A stretch of 64,000 bases of DNA, taken from positions 12,320,608 through 12,384,607 of the forward strand of contig JAPWDM010000016.1 in assembly GCA_035578155.1 (NCBI GenBank), in the 5' to 3' direction. The notes below the pieces were generated by a model. That model did not search any database and was not told where the DNA came from. It was given only the letters and a program-made list of their open reading frames with translations. Positions 43,281 to 55,582 of the stretch are shown here, piece after piece; positions within the stretch are counted from its first letter, which is position 1, and each line of letters begins with the position of its first letter. A program made the position numbers and the translations under genes. This DNA comes from Brachynemurus nebulosus (lineage: Eukaryota; Arthropoda; Insecta; Neuroptera; Myrmeleontidae).

Positions 43281-43711
43281 CAGTGGCGTAGCAAGCAGGT
43301 GGCAGGGATGGCCCCCGCTAGGGGCGTCGAGGTAGGGGGGCGCCGCTGCGATGGTCTCGCTTTATCGAGACGATTATCGCACGATGCGGCGCCGTACGGC
43401 ACCGCAAGTATGTGTGCATCACACAGTTTAACTCAATGTACTTTATAACCGCTGCGGCGCCGCATCGTGCATGTAGCGTGCAGAAACCGTATGTGTGCAT
43501 CACATTTTGCGGTGCCCAGAAGCCCAGGTGGCTGTAGTTTGCGCAAAAGATGAGAGGAGACGTTTGATGTGATTGTGGGTAGGGGCGGATTTTTTAAGTT
43601 ACTGCCCCCCCCCCCTCTTGTTATCAAAGAGGGGGCGCTATTTCCAAGTTTGATCAGGGGCGCCACTTTCAAATCTGGCCAAGGGAGCCAGTCACCTCAG
43701 CTATGCCACTG
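43281..43711. mobile_element. hAT-type MITE, 431 bp, with 8-bp target duplication
   Basis: Terminal inverted repeats CAGTGGCGTAGC and GCTATGCCACTG are typical of hAT elements. An exact 8-bp duplication CTTCGAGC flanks it (43273-43280 and 43712-43719). It is GC-rich relative to its surroundings. Two inverted GC-rich segments containing TATGTGTGCATCAC lie inside. No transposase frame. Confidence 0.92.
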
Positions 43712-44035
43712 CTTCGAGCGCCGAGGATTTTTTTTACATAAACTGTCGGATAGTACTATCAGTTATGTGTTCACTTTTAATTACGACTCTCGAGACCAGC
43801 TCTTGATCGTTTTTCTCTCAGATGACACCTAGTCTACGATATAGGTAATATTTCAAAAAGAATCCCATTGTAATTTTTTGTAGAGTTTAAATAGGACAAA
43901 AACTAGCGCATTTTAGCGAATTTCCAAAACTGGAAATTCAGCTTTTACGCCAGGTGTCATGGTGCGACCTAAGCCCGGGACCATATCAGAAATATGTTTT
44001 GAGGTCCCTAGAATACGAAAATGATATTCACTAAA

Positions 44036-44038
<3 letters not shown>

Positions 44039-44121
<83 letters not shown>
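44039..44121. repeat. (TA)n microsatellite
   Basis: A TA tract of about 83 bp at the internal K position. Confidence 0.95.
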
Positions 44122-44125
<4 letters not shown>

Positions 44126-45621
44126 CCGCGCGATAACTCTCGAACGAAACGTTTAATGCTTATGAAATTTTGTGTGCGAATTCGATTTTCCAAATCGTTG
44201 GATGAGTTCGTTAGCCAGACACGTCGGATGCCCAGAAGTAGGTTTTCCGGGCGTTTTTTGTCAACAAAATGAGTTTTTGCCAGAATTAAGCAATTTTTCA
44301 AATTTTTTTTACACCAAGCCCTAGTAAAAGGTAAAATGCATAAAAAATGTTTTTATACCGTTGCTCTAAATTACTTACTTTTCGAGAAAAACTAGGAAAT
44401 ATGTCGTTCTCCATTTCACTCGCACTCGCATTCTTTTTTTTTCTGTCTCATTTTTTACGAGCTAAATTCGAAAAAAACCGCTTTTTAAGTAGCGTGTCAT
44501 GATTTTTTTAATCCAATTTAACGATTCGGCTATATTCTTTTTCTTTGTCAGTTAAATGTTTTTATAATGTATCTCTATTCCATTTTTTTTTAGATAAAAA
44601 ATCACGGCGCAGTTTGTTATGTGATATGATCAGAATTTAGATGATGTTTACACCTTCCTAAAATTAATAAGAGCTTGCTACAATCGCATAAAAATTACGT
44701 TAAATCATATTCAAACAATAATATTTTTACGTAATTTTCTATCCAAATGACAATACTACGTTATAATTATATGTATAAACCCATCATTTTAGTGGTAAAT
44801 AAATTTGCACATTCAGTTTTTTTTTTTCTTTTAACAACAAAACAAATAATTTTAAATTTTGACAAGTTCTATCATACATTTTTGAAAATATTAAATATTT
44901 ATTTTTTTAAGGCAAAAATGTATTAAAGATCTGAAATTTGTTTAACAAAAACCATACATCTGCTCGTTTTACCTTAAAAATCTCGGAAAATAGAATATTT
45001 TTCAACAATTAACTCAGAAAAAGCATATATGAGGTAATTTTCATGATATTTTTTTGAAAATTTCAAAATAGTAGGGTTACAATGTTTTTTTTTTTTAATT
45101 ATTTTGTAGAATTTGGTAAACACACATCGTAAAAAGTACTCGCCTTGAAAAAATCAAACAAGTATTTAAAAAAAAAATACTATTTCTTAAAGAAAATATT
45201 AAAATTATGTACAAATGCCGTCCTGACCAACTGATATATTGGAACCGATTTTGAGCAGCTGGATTTACTACAGGCAAAAGCTCATAGTGAATACACACAT
45301 TTTTTAACATCCTTTTGAATTTTGTAATTCAATCATTACAAATAAAATCTAAATAAAAAAAAATCTATATGACCTGTTTTTTCTCAATTTTCTAGCATCA
45401 AATCTAGTGATAATTAACTAGCGGGTGATTGTTTGAAATTATCTATCCATTTGAAAATTGGGATCCAGTGATGTTGTACATTGGCACTACAAAAGTGTGG
45501 GTGAAAAATTTCATTTTCACTTTTACTGAAATTATGTCATAAATTCATATTTTCAGAATTTATTCATTTGACAGAAAAATTCTAAATTATTAAAAAAGCC
45601 AAATAATTAATAATAATTAAA

Positions 45622-45625
<4 letters not shown>

Positions 45626-45666
<41 letters not shown>
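45626..45666. repeat. Poly-A tract
   Basis: About 41 A, the counterpart of the T run at 29641-29666. The length difference between copies shows slippage. Confidence 0.9.
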
Positions 45667-45667
<1 letters not shown>

Positions 45668-46659
45668 AGAAAACATTTATTTATATTTGTATTTTTATAA
45701 AAACATGTAGGTATTATATTTTATATGCACTTTAACTAAAATGTCAAATTTCACACGTTGTTAATTTTCAATTTCACTCAAAATATGTTTAAAAATCAAA
45801 ACTTAAAGTTTATAACATTCACAATCCGTGTAGAGTGTCCATACGTCTTGGTTTTCCCGGATTTGTCACGGTTCTAGCTCCGTTGCTCCGGTGTCCCGAC
45901 AGACTTTTTCAAGACGTCGGTCGATTTGTTTCGGTTTTTCAAACTACTAATTTTTTATTTTCATCATCTAATAAGTACACAATTTTTCATTTTAAATAAT
46001 GAATAGTTCAGTATCATATTAAAAGATCAACAGTAGATTTATTTACAACCAAACCTAAAAATATTTAAAAAAAATTAATTACTAATTAAATTTTCCAAGT
46101 TTTTTCGATTTTACCTTAAACACGAACTTCCAAAAAAACATTTTCTTTTCTTAACTTTCCATCATATATGTATCTACATAAATAAATTGTAATATTATTT
46201 TGCTTGCTTTTATGATACTGAAGGTACTGAAGTTCCTGAACAATTAAAAATTAAAATGACTGGAATTTTATTCGAACTTTTAAATAAAGTAGTTAACTAA
46301 CGCGCTAGATAGATAGCGCCACAATACAGAAATTGCCAACATTTAAATGTTCATGTTTTAATACATTAATACAAAATAAAATACATTAATACAAAATAAA
46401 ATTGTCTAAGAAGCTCACTTTCATAAGAAATTTTATAAAAATTTAAAAAATATATATTTCCTAGAACAGGGGGCTTTATTTTAAAAAAAAAATTAATATT
46501 TTAAATAAAGAGCCATTAATAGGTAATCTATACATATAATACAAATGTAACGAGACCGTTTCTGTATAGGGAATAGTTTTTAAAAATTGTGCAGATACTG
46601 TAAATAGTTATCGATGTAGATATCAAAACAGCGATTTTTTAAATTTTTGTCTGTCTGTC

Positions 46660-47090
46660 TGTTCGCCTGTTCACGCATCACACAAAAACTACTGGATGGA
46701 TTTTAATGAAATTTGGTGTGCTGACAACTTATTACCCGGATCAACATCTAAGATACTTTCTACTTCGAGAAAATGTCTCATTCCCACGGGAAAATGGAAA
46801 AACCATGTTGAGCATGTGCATACAGTACGCAAAAACTATTGAACGGATTTTGATGCAATTTGGTGTGGTGATAACTTATTACCTGAGTCAGCATCTCAGA
46901 TACTTTTTATTTCGGGAAAGTGGCTCATTCCCACAGGAAAGTAAAAAAACTTTTTGAGCATGTGCACATATTACGCGAAAACTATTGAACGAATTTTTAT
47001 GAAATCTGGTGTAGTGATAACTTATTACCTGCGTCAACATTTAGGATACTTTTTATTACGGGAAAATATTTCCTTCCTTCAGGAAAATAC
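46660..47090. repeat. Three degenerate tandem repeats of about 137 bp (right)
   Basis: Mirror image of 28211-28622, with the same three units. Confidence 0.8.
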
Positions 47091-47616
47091 AAAAATTATT
47101 TTGCTTATGTGCATGTATACTTAAAACTATTGTTCTATGCGAATGCTTTATAATTACTATACTTATATACTTGTCATTTATTAAATTAAATTTACCATAA
47201 TACAAAATTTCTGGAGACTAACTCTATTTTAAATTAATTTAGAAATTTCGAAAATTTAAGTGCCTATATTTCCGAGAAATTCATTTTGGGATGAAACTTG
47301 TTATATTTATAGGATAGATACTAGTTTGGGATGCAAATATAATAAAACAATAAAACGTTGGAAGTCCAAAAATTCTGTATGAGTTCTCCAGTCAGACACG
47401 TCCGATTCCAAAAACCTCAAAAAAATGAGTTTTTTGCAAACAATTTGCCAAAATTTAAAAGTTTTTCCAATTTTTTTTACATTGTGGTAAAGAACCAAGA
47501 AAATCACAGAAAATACATTTTGAACCATTATTCTAGGTAAGCGGGTTTTCGAGAAAAAGTAACTTTTATGAATGGAAATTCGCTATGTTATGCAGATGCT
47601 GCGACAGGGGTATTTA

Positions 47617-49236
47617 TAAAACATCATGAATTGAAAGCTAGATTTATCAGCTTTAATTTTCAATTTAGTTAAAAGTGTTTAAAGAGTAACATTGAATGTT
47701 ACTGTAATGGTGGCAATGTTGGGTAAAAATTTTTTTAATTAGTACCAGTGGATCTTTACTGTCAATTGTTGGTTGGATCTTTAAGTCAACATATTTTTCT
47801 CACCCTGATCCAGTCGAATGTTCTTAGGTAAGAGAATGTGTATAAAAATAACAAAATAGGCATAGACTTTAAAAAGACTTCGGAAATATTAATATACAAA
47901 AATTTTACTCTTTCTCATTTGTTTAAATAATTTTGGTTTGGACAATATTTAATGCAACCACCTCACAACCTAAACTTTTAAAATTAGTATTTACTACCTG
48001 TTAGACCATAAACGGTGGTAACAAATTTTAGTTTTCATTTTTTTCAATTACGTTTCGAAAAGTATTGGAAATCATGAAAGCCTTGAAAAAAATTAGCTGG
48101 AAAATTTTTTCGATTTTCAGTATGTATGTGTTTTGAGATTACTTTCGTATTTATGCCATGTATATGATAAATATGTGAAACAGAAAATGATAGACATAAT
48201 TCGTGCTCTGCCAATTGAAAATATAAAAGCCATCATAATAAAACCCTTGCAAAAGGTATGTTACACATGGTATAAGCGTGAATTCTAAATAAATATTATT
48301 TTTGTAAAAGAAAATTTCCATATGAAAGTCACATGAGCGGCGCTTATAGTTTTCTCAACACTTTCACATCTTTTTATACTTTTGGAGGTATAAGTGTGAA
48401 AATCTATCACCATCGCTTTGTCTAAAACAAGCTTACACAAAAAATTCCAGTCTTAAAATAATTTTCTTTATTCATGTGCCCGTGTCATCTAAATTAACTT
48501 CTAAATACGAGCAATAAACGTTCAAAAATTTTCCGAAATCAAACCTTATAATATTAGACATGGTTCAGTTTATAATTATAATTATAATTATAGCGGTGCT
48601 AAGATTCTCGCAGCAGAGGCAAATTCAAAATTTTAATCATACGGCGGGCGTTGATAAAAAATAAATTTACCTATAACGACCAAAAAAATCAAAAAAGTTC
48701 GTCAAATGTTTGTTAAACACGCATTAACACAGAATTTCGAGTCAGTTGCATAAATTTTTCACAATTCTTGGGATAAAATGTTTTTTGTTTTCATTTAATG
48801 TTAAAATTAGCGTCCAATTTATTAATTATACCCATGATAATCTGAAACTTTCACTTTCTATATGAGTTAACAGAATTCAATAACTGTTTTAAAAAAGCGA
48901 CACTGTAATTAATAGTGTAAGGTTCGATACTAATTATTTAAAAGTGGTCAAGCGGTCAAGTTATTTAAATGCGATGACAGACATGACGAATTTATAAGTA
49001 TTTAGTTGTTTTACATTTCACGACTTCTTTTCTCGATGGTGATTCACAAAAAAAAGAATACCCAAGCAGGTTAACAAACTGAATGTGTTTTATGGAAGTT
49101 TTGAACTTAAAATAAACACAACTGACCAAAATCAAGTATATCCATAACTTCCGAGGTATTTGTGAGACGTTTTAGAAAAAGGAGGAATGTAATAATTTTG
49201 AACGACCAAATTGATTTTCTTCCAAATTATATGCAA
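47617..49236. other. No gene supported
   Basis: AT-rich, without recognisable repeat ends. A short frame near 48180-48260 (KQKMIDIIRALPIENIKAII) is protein-like but too short to call. Confidence 0.45.
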
Positions 49237-49238
49237 TA

Positions 49239-50998
49239 AGGTAAGAGCACCAGTAGCCGTCATGTTAAGACATGAACAGAATTTCATATTAAATTTTTTC
49301 TTTAATAATAATTATACGAAATAACCAACAGTAAAGTCAAAACGGAAGAGAATTTTATGATCTTTCGGAAATATTTTAATTTATTTGAATATTTTTATAA
49401 ATAATATGTTAACCCCTCAATAAAAAAATAACGATGTTCCAGTATCCGTCATAGGAGAAACCTAGTATCCATCATTCTTTAGAATATGCTTAATCTTAAA
49501 CAACTGAGCTATATAATTAAAATACTTAAGGATAAAGCTTTATTAAAAAAATTCTGTTATTTCCTTTGTACAATTCCTGCAGATATTGCTTAGATTGGCA
49601 CTGAACTGATTCTTTTAGAATTCACTTTAACTTTAGTGCACCCATCGGTGATGCTATATCTTCTGAAACATTATCCATAATATCCATAAATGTTGTTTTT
49701 GTACATTCTTTTTCATTGGAATTAATAATATTGTGTACTGATTTTTGTCATTTCTATACAATTACATCATTATTAGTCGGGCTCAAAAAGATACTGATCC
49801 ATCATAATTCCATCAGACGCTCTGTATCTTTCAAAATTTCTATAAATTCTTTTTTCTCAAAATATTCCTCAATTTCCTTATGCCAGTTTTTAATATTTTA
49901 CGCTACCGAAGCCCTTGATTATCTTAAATTTTGAGATAATCGCTTAAATAACTCCGGATGTTTATTGCAAAAAGACAAGAACCATTTTCGTCCAGGTCGA
50001 CCATGAGTAAATGGATTTTCTCAAGTTTTAGATTAGTAGTTGGCTAGTGTCTAGCAGTTAAGGATCACAGTTTCATTTAAGTGTATCATTCACTTTACTA
50101 TGTTCTCATCTTCTTTGTTGGTTAAAATAATTGTGGAGGCACTTTTTGCATAATATGGACTACTTTCCTTTTAATTGATCCGACAATGTGGTCTGACAAT
50201 TATCTATGATATACGAAATTGTTTGACTACAATAGAAATCGGCATTTTCTTAACGAATAGCATATCAAAAGCATTTATTTAATCTTCATTACTTTATTTT
50301 ATATAGAAATTTACCTACAAAAAAGATGATACCAAAAACCGTTACTATAGGGTACCAGTATCCAACCTTAATTTATAAAGACTACTAAAATTTAATTGTT
50401 ACGGAAAATAATGACGGGTATTGGACAGTAGCTTTATCAAATTGTTGTGAATGTAATCCAGATTTTAAAATTTTAGTGTAAAAAACAGGAGAACATTGTA
50501 TCCTTTTTTAAAATACAATTTGTTATCTCAATAACCGTCACTATGACGGTTACTGGACAATGCCTGTATTTTATGTACCAGTAGCCCCCATCAAACATAA
50601 TAAATTTCTGTTAGGTTTTCTGGTCTAAAAACTATTTTTTAACAAAATTTAATTCATAATAAACCTCAAAAAACAAAAAAATATAACTAATTATTCGTTA
50701 AACCAAAATTACAGTAAAATTAAATTAGTGCTTACCTTATCTAAAACTTAAGAGTTTTAGTGAATATATGCAAATTTTACAAACACTAACTTTCAAATGA
50801 TTTTAAATTTATTATATCTAATGCTAATCGAATGCTATCATAAATGGCATAAATGGAATAAGAGTTGGGCATACTTTCCAGAACGTGTAGCAGGAAACAC
50901 AAAAAATATATGCTTGCTTAATACGATATCTTAGTATTTATCATTTTACTGAAATTTGACGGCAATTGCGTCAATGACGGCTACTGGTGCTCTTACCT
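49239..50998 (-). mobile_element. Degenerate pogo/jerky-type DNA transposon, 1.76 kb
   Basis: Near-perfect terminal inverted repeats of about 26 bp (AGGTAAGAGCACCAGTAGCC at the left, GGCTACTGGTGCTCTTACCT at the right) with TA on both outer flanks (49237-49238 and 50999-51000), as expected for the Tc1/mariner-pogo superfamily. The interior holds a broken minus-strand transposase (49600-50180). The inner part of the repeat, CCAGTAGCCGTCAT or its complement, recurs several times inside. Confidence 0.88.
49600..50180 (-). pseudogene. Pogo/jerky-like transposase remnant
   Basis: Minus-strand pieces in order: SPYYAKSASTIILTNKEDEN (linker into a CENP-B-type helix-turn-helix), HGRPGRKWFLSFCNKHPELF (the GRPGxxWFxxFxxRHPEL motif of CENP-B/jerky/Tigger proteins), NIKNWHKEIEEYFEKKEFI, then FLSPTNNDVIV and SNEKECTK, corresponding to the start of the DDE catalytic domain. 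At least five in-frame stops and small shifts are visible. The first catalytic Asp region is decayed, so it is inactive. Confidence 0.82.
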
Positions 50999-51272
50999 TA
51001 CCCTTTAAGATATTTTCTTAATAATTATAAACACAAAGTTGTTAGCTAACAGTACATGCAACTTATTTTTATTTTAATTATAATTCATTTTGTTTAATTT
51101 TGTAATATTATATTTCACCTATTATTCAGATTTCCCGACTACTGTTATTGGTAACCAACAAACTTCTCTGAATCCTATTTGCATAGTTTGTTATTTTATT
51201 TCCTGTACATCTGCATATTGGGTTTTTCCCCATTTCTTAATTGATTTCCATTTCTCAGGTGTCTTGATTTAC

Positions 51273-51696
51273 AGCTGTGTGAAGTTGGCACCCACTTTTG
51301 CAAATTTTTCGATTTAAGCTTGCACATTCGTTTGCCCACGATTGTCCACCAAAAATTTTCGTTTGTCCACTTTTGGTTTTGAAATGGCGGCCCAAAAACA
51401 TTTTTTGCACATTTTTCTCACTGGCATCTCCAAATTGAAACAATGGCTTCTGAACCACCTAAATCGTTTGTCCATCGTTTATCCACCATTGTCCACCAAA
51501 AATTTCAGATTGTCCACTTTTGGTTTCAAAATGGCGGCCCAAAAACTTTTTTTGCAATTTTTTTTGCACTGGCACCCACAAACTTAGAAAAATAAGTTAT
51601 TGAACCACCTAAATCGTTTGTCCATCGTTTGTCCAACATTCTCCACCAAAAATTTTCGAAAAATTTGCAAAAGTGGGTGCAAAACTTCACACAGCT
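51273..51696. mobile_element. 424-bp MITE with 9-bp target duplication
   Basis: Ends AGCTGTGTGAAGTT...ACCCACTTTTGCAAATTTTTCG are inverted at 51651-51696. A 9-bp direct repeat TTGATTTAC flanks it (51264-51272 and 51697-51705), which fits Mutator-like elements. The body is two and a half tandem repeats of about 137 bp containing CGTTTGTCCATCGTTTATCC and AAATGGCGGCCCAAAAACTT. Confidence 0.85.
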
Positions 51697-51705
51697 TTGA
51701 TTTAC

Positions 51706-52229
51706 ATACATTTTTAATTAAGGTAGTAGTCTGGTAACTCGCACTGTTTTTCATGCCTATTTTTAGGAGCATTTTTTTGAGGAAGAAAAAATGAAAAGTT
51801 TTAAATTTTTTTTTACATCTTAAAGTAACAAAAAAATTTTTTTTGAATAAATTAAATTTTGATTTATTTTATTATTATTATCACTTGAATTTGAGGCCTC
51901 AAGAAAAAGCACATGGGTGATTTTGACTCTTGGGGACATCTGAAATAAAAATTTCTTAATTAGTCAATCTATAGATATGTCATTTTGGTCGGAACTAGAA
52001 TTATGAAATTTTATCGAAAAACAACAAAATGGCGGACTTCGAAAAAAAAGTTATTTTGAAAACGTTATACACAGTGCTTCCACTGTTTGTTGGCTATTAT
52101 ATGTCTTGTTATGTAACTGAATAGAAAAATGCCAAAAATTTTCTTAAGGTTCCCAGCATTTGTTTTTCTTCACAGCGCTCCCGCTGTTGGCTAAATTATA
52201 TACACATTATACTATGTAGTCGCAGAGAA
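51706..52229. other. AT-rich spacer, no gene seen
   Basis: No recognised element or frame. Confidence 0.5.
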
Positions 52230-52690
52230 AAAAAAACGCCGTGAGCAGCGGAGCCCCATCACGGAAGTCGAATTTTTCCTTTCATCTTCGGTATTGAGTG
52301 TCTACAAGCGAAATGTAATTGAAAGTCCACAAGCGATTTGTCATTTTGGTGGTTTCAAATCTGATGATGAGTGTCCGGTTGATCGGGGCTTTAAAAAAAG
52401 GTTTTAAGTTTTTAAGGGCTGAATCTCAGTAAATTTCAATTTTGTGGCGATAGCAGTTAACAGGGAAAAAGCCAACACAATTCGTAGGAGGGCATTCCTA
52501 CCCATGCTTATCCGCCAATTGCCTTTATGTTTTATTTTTAAATACTAAAAAAGGAACTTAAATGGTAAACTGGAAGGCTTTTATGAAGATATTTTTTCTT
52601 TCCAAAAAAATCCAAAATTTCTATTTTATAAATAATAAAAATCCAAAATTCCTAATTTATAAATAAACAGTGACTTTAATGACATTTTTA
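52230..52690 (-). repeat. R1 dispersed repeat, copy D
   Basis: Very close to copy C, and followed by the same 100-bp linker and a P copy in the same order. R1 and P may therefore be parts of one composite element. Confidence 0.85.
52404..52505 (-). CDS. R1 micro-ORF, copy D (33 aa)
   Basis: ATG at 52505, TAA at 52406-52404. Hydrophobic core IVLAFSLLTAIA, then TKLKFTEIQPLKT. Differs from copy C at residues 2, 8 and 20 or adjacent positions without losing the frame. Confidence 0.4.
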   Translation of the reverse strand: MGRNALLRIVLAFSLLTAIATKLKFTEIQPLKT

Positions 52691-52799
52691 AATTACTTAA
52701 TATGTATGTATTTCATTTGTTAAAAAATTATATTCACTTTTTTTAAAATTTTTTAAAATTACTATTCGCCTACTTGTATTTAAAATAGAAATAATGCAT

Positions 52800-53719
52800 T
52801 TAAAACACATTTAACAATAGCATTCAATTCCGATGTAAAAATGGGAGAAGTGGGGGGAAAAGTAATGTGGACTCCCTAAAAGGTACTAGCTGGATACTAA
52901 CTGAATACACGTACAAAATTTCAGCCCTCTAGGTTTCCTTAGAGAGTCTCTAGACGTGTTAGAAAACAAGCAAAAAAATTAAGGAAATATTGGCGCAAAA
53001 ATCGTGGGGGTAAGGGTTAAAAGTTGAAACCTCCAAAAAACAGTGTCTGGCTATTAGCTTAACCTGTACACAAAATTTCAGCCCTCTAGGTTTATTTGGG
53101 GAGATTTTGACCCGAACGAAACTGTTAAAAAACAAGAAAAATCATGTTCTTTTTGGTATAAAAATGGTGGGGGTAGGGGTTAAAAGTCGAGACCCCAAAA
53201 AGGCACCCCCTTGATAACAACTCAATCCGAATACAAAATTTCAGCCCTCTAGGTTTATTTGGGTGACCTGTGCGAGTGGTACAAACTTCGAAAACGTCGA
53301 AAATGCAGTATATTGTAGCTTAAAAATGAGGGGGGTGGGGGTAAAATATTAAAACCTCCAGAAAGCACAACCTAGGTACGAACTTTATCAACACACCAAA
53401 TTTCAACCCTCTACGTTAATTCTGGGGGGCTGGAGGCGTGTTAGATCCAGCGAAAATCGTTTTTTCCCCCCTCTACTCCCACCAAATCATCCTAGGAAGC
53501 TGAATTTTGGATATGTTGTAGATAATTGACCGAAACAATATAACAGGTTTGGAAAAGTTTTATTGCTTTTCCGCCCCCACCACCCCCTTAAAGGTTGGGT
53601 CGGATCCAAAATTTGACCCCACTTTGATAGTGTTGCTGTGCATCGGAATGAGCCCCATTTACCAAATTTGAGCTCTTAACTTCCATAGGGGGGCCCTACA
53701 CATATTGAAAAGTAACGGG

Positions 53720-53789
<70 letters not shown>

Positions 53790-53835
53790 GATATATATAT
53801 ATATATAAGTATATATATATGTATATATATATATG

Positions 53836-53932
<97 letters not shown>

Positions 53933-54075
53933 GACATATATATCAGACTTTTTTTTCTACATATTCGTATTCTACAGGTCCGAAAACGAATAGCGCCCCT
54001 ACTCTCGCCTCTCGCCGTTCTTGTCGTATAGACTGTATAAGTCTAATTTTTTCAAGGAAAAATTCGACTAAAAAG
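52800..54075 (+). mobile_element. P-family repeat, copy 5
   Basis: Same plan as 39780-40880. Tandem units begin near 52913, 53070, 53233, 53397 and 53661. An exceptionally long (TA)n region (53722-53931) precedes the GGTCCGAAAACGAATAGCGC terminal block ending near 54075. Confidence 0.8.
53722..53931. repeat. (TA)n microsatellite, about 210 bp, interrupted
   Basis: The longest TA region in the window, with periodic GTATATA and TTTATAGA interruptions. Confidence 0.95.
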
Positions 54076-54097
54076 TAACATCTTATAACGTTTCTAA

Positions 54098-54270
54098 GGG
54101 GGCCTGTACACGATCAGTAATACTGTCAGTATTTTGAGATACTGACATTATTACTGATCATGTATTAACAATACTGAAGTATTCGTATATAGAATTTATA
54201 TTATAAAAATATTGATTCATTATTTCTGTCAGTAAATACTGACAGCATTACTGATCGTGTACAGGCCGCC
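54098..54270. mobile_element. PIF/Harbinger-like MITE, 173 bp
   Basis: GGCCTGTACACGATCAGTAA at the left end and TTACTGATCGTGTACAGGCC at the right are inverted copies. A TAA trinucleotide flanks both sides (54095-54097 and 54271-54273), as in Harbinger elements (TWA duplication). The interior contains further CTGTCAGTA/TACTGACAG palindromes. Confidence 0.75.
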
Positions 54271-54379
54271 TAAGGGTCCACAATGTCGAAAGCTTGTATA
54301 TTTGCTACAATTTAATTACTATTGGGCACAGCACTAATTTTTTGGGTTTTTTCACTTTACCATGTAGATACAAAGCTCA

Positions 54380-54715
54380 AACTAACCCGTGAAGCGGCCG
54401 GGCGTACTTAGACACCGGTACGCCGACTGCTAGATCGGGGGTTCGAATCTCACGGCCGGTTATGCTCGTGAACGCTATCTGCAGTTGTCCTTCATAAATC
54501 CAGATGAATATCGGCATAGTTCCTTAAGAAGACGGCTGCAGACGCATACCTACCAAATCCTAGCCTTCACACCACTTCCCTTGTCCTCGACCCACATCAT
54601 AATGAATTGTAATATGTAATAGAATAAAAATGGAACTAGAAAAACAATGATGTGGGTGACATATGTTATAGACTGTTGTCTGAAAAAGGGACGTGAAGCC
54701 CATTATTATTATTAT
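54380..54715 (+). mobile_element. SINE-like unit with tRNA-related head and (ATT)n tail
   Basis: GGGGGTTCGAATCTC (about 54429-54443) matches a polymerase III B box. The upstream AAGCGGCCGGGCGTA is a weak A-box candidate. The body runs to GGGACGTGAAGCCC and then (ATT)n at 54703-54715. It is not a functional tRNA: the cloverleaf arms do not pair convincingly. Confidence 0.5.
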
Positions 54716-55582
54716 TTTTTTTTTTTTTTTTTTAAATTGGAACACTGCTGCCCGTGGATGGCGCGGTCAGCAGTGTCCGGCGGCATCGCCAACGATGGGC
54801 ATGCGCCGCCATACACACAAGAAATTAAAACACACATAAAGACAGAGACACATAAATGCAATAGACAAAGGACAAACATACACATGATAAAATTCACCGA
54901 TGAGCCCTGCCATCCCAGGGCTTCATAAAGAGCGGAGAGTCCTTGGTGGCGGTACACTAAGTACTAGCCAAAACGTCCGGTCACCAAGGACTGAAAAACC
55001 AACGATGAAACTCCCCCCGAGGTGTAAAAGGCTTCGGAGTGGAGGAAACCGACTAGAAAAAAAGATAAAACACAAATAAATATCACAGGTAAGTATCACG
55101 GTATCACAGATAAAACTTGTTGCATCACTGGGAAGCCACAGGCCAACCAGTGAAGCAAGAAGGAGTTAAAAGAAAATACCGCTGTAGCCCCGTAACAACA
55201 GGCCTACAGCGGCAAAATAAAATATCACAGATAAGGAAAGACTAAAAAAAATTCAACAATATCGAAGAATAACAATAAAATAACAACAAAATATCACAGA
55301 CTGAAAAATCACAGTAAATATATCACAGCCTACCCACTGTACCCTCGGGGGCCTAGAACCGCCCCGTGGTACAGTGGGGATTGCAACAACACCGTTGGAG
55401 GCCGCATGGACCTCCAGTGGCAGAAAAACACAGAAAAAGACAAAAAACAATAACAAAAGAATTCCACGATTTGTGTCGTCCCATTTATTTATTTATTAAC
55501 CAACCAGGGCCCCGTTAGCCTGCCAGCCAGCTAGCAGTTACCGCCGAGCACGACGAGGACGTCGGGTTGGATTTATGCCCGG

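Larger units (their letters stand above)
43913..47616 (-). mobile_element. Long K-type element, right copy (about 3.7 kb, inverted)
   Basis: Reverse complement of 27682-31792 with high identity. The CTAA-end hairpin is at 43918-43939 and the AATACCCCTG end at 47616. It lacks the 417-bp segment found in the left copy and has a longer poly-A (45626-45666 on plus) where the left has poly-T. Frames such as 45095-45310 (minus) are identical to their left partners but have no recognisable domain. Confidence 0.8.

Noticed and set aside
43433..43832. Frames over the hAT MITE
   Set aside because: They cross MITE boundaries and a C8 run and have no transposase motif.
51255..51587. Frames on both strands over the 51273-51696 MITE
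   Set aside because: They follow the internal tandem repeat and overlap the inverted ends. No protein family is recognisable.
52913..53680. CRISPR-like array
   Set aside because: The repeats are about 160 bp, degenerate and contiguous without spacers, in a eukaryotic context.
54429..54450. tRNA gene call from the GGTTCGAATCTC box
   Set aside because: The stems of a cloverleaf do not form around it. A SINE-type remnant is more likely.
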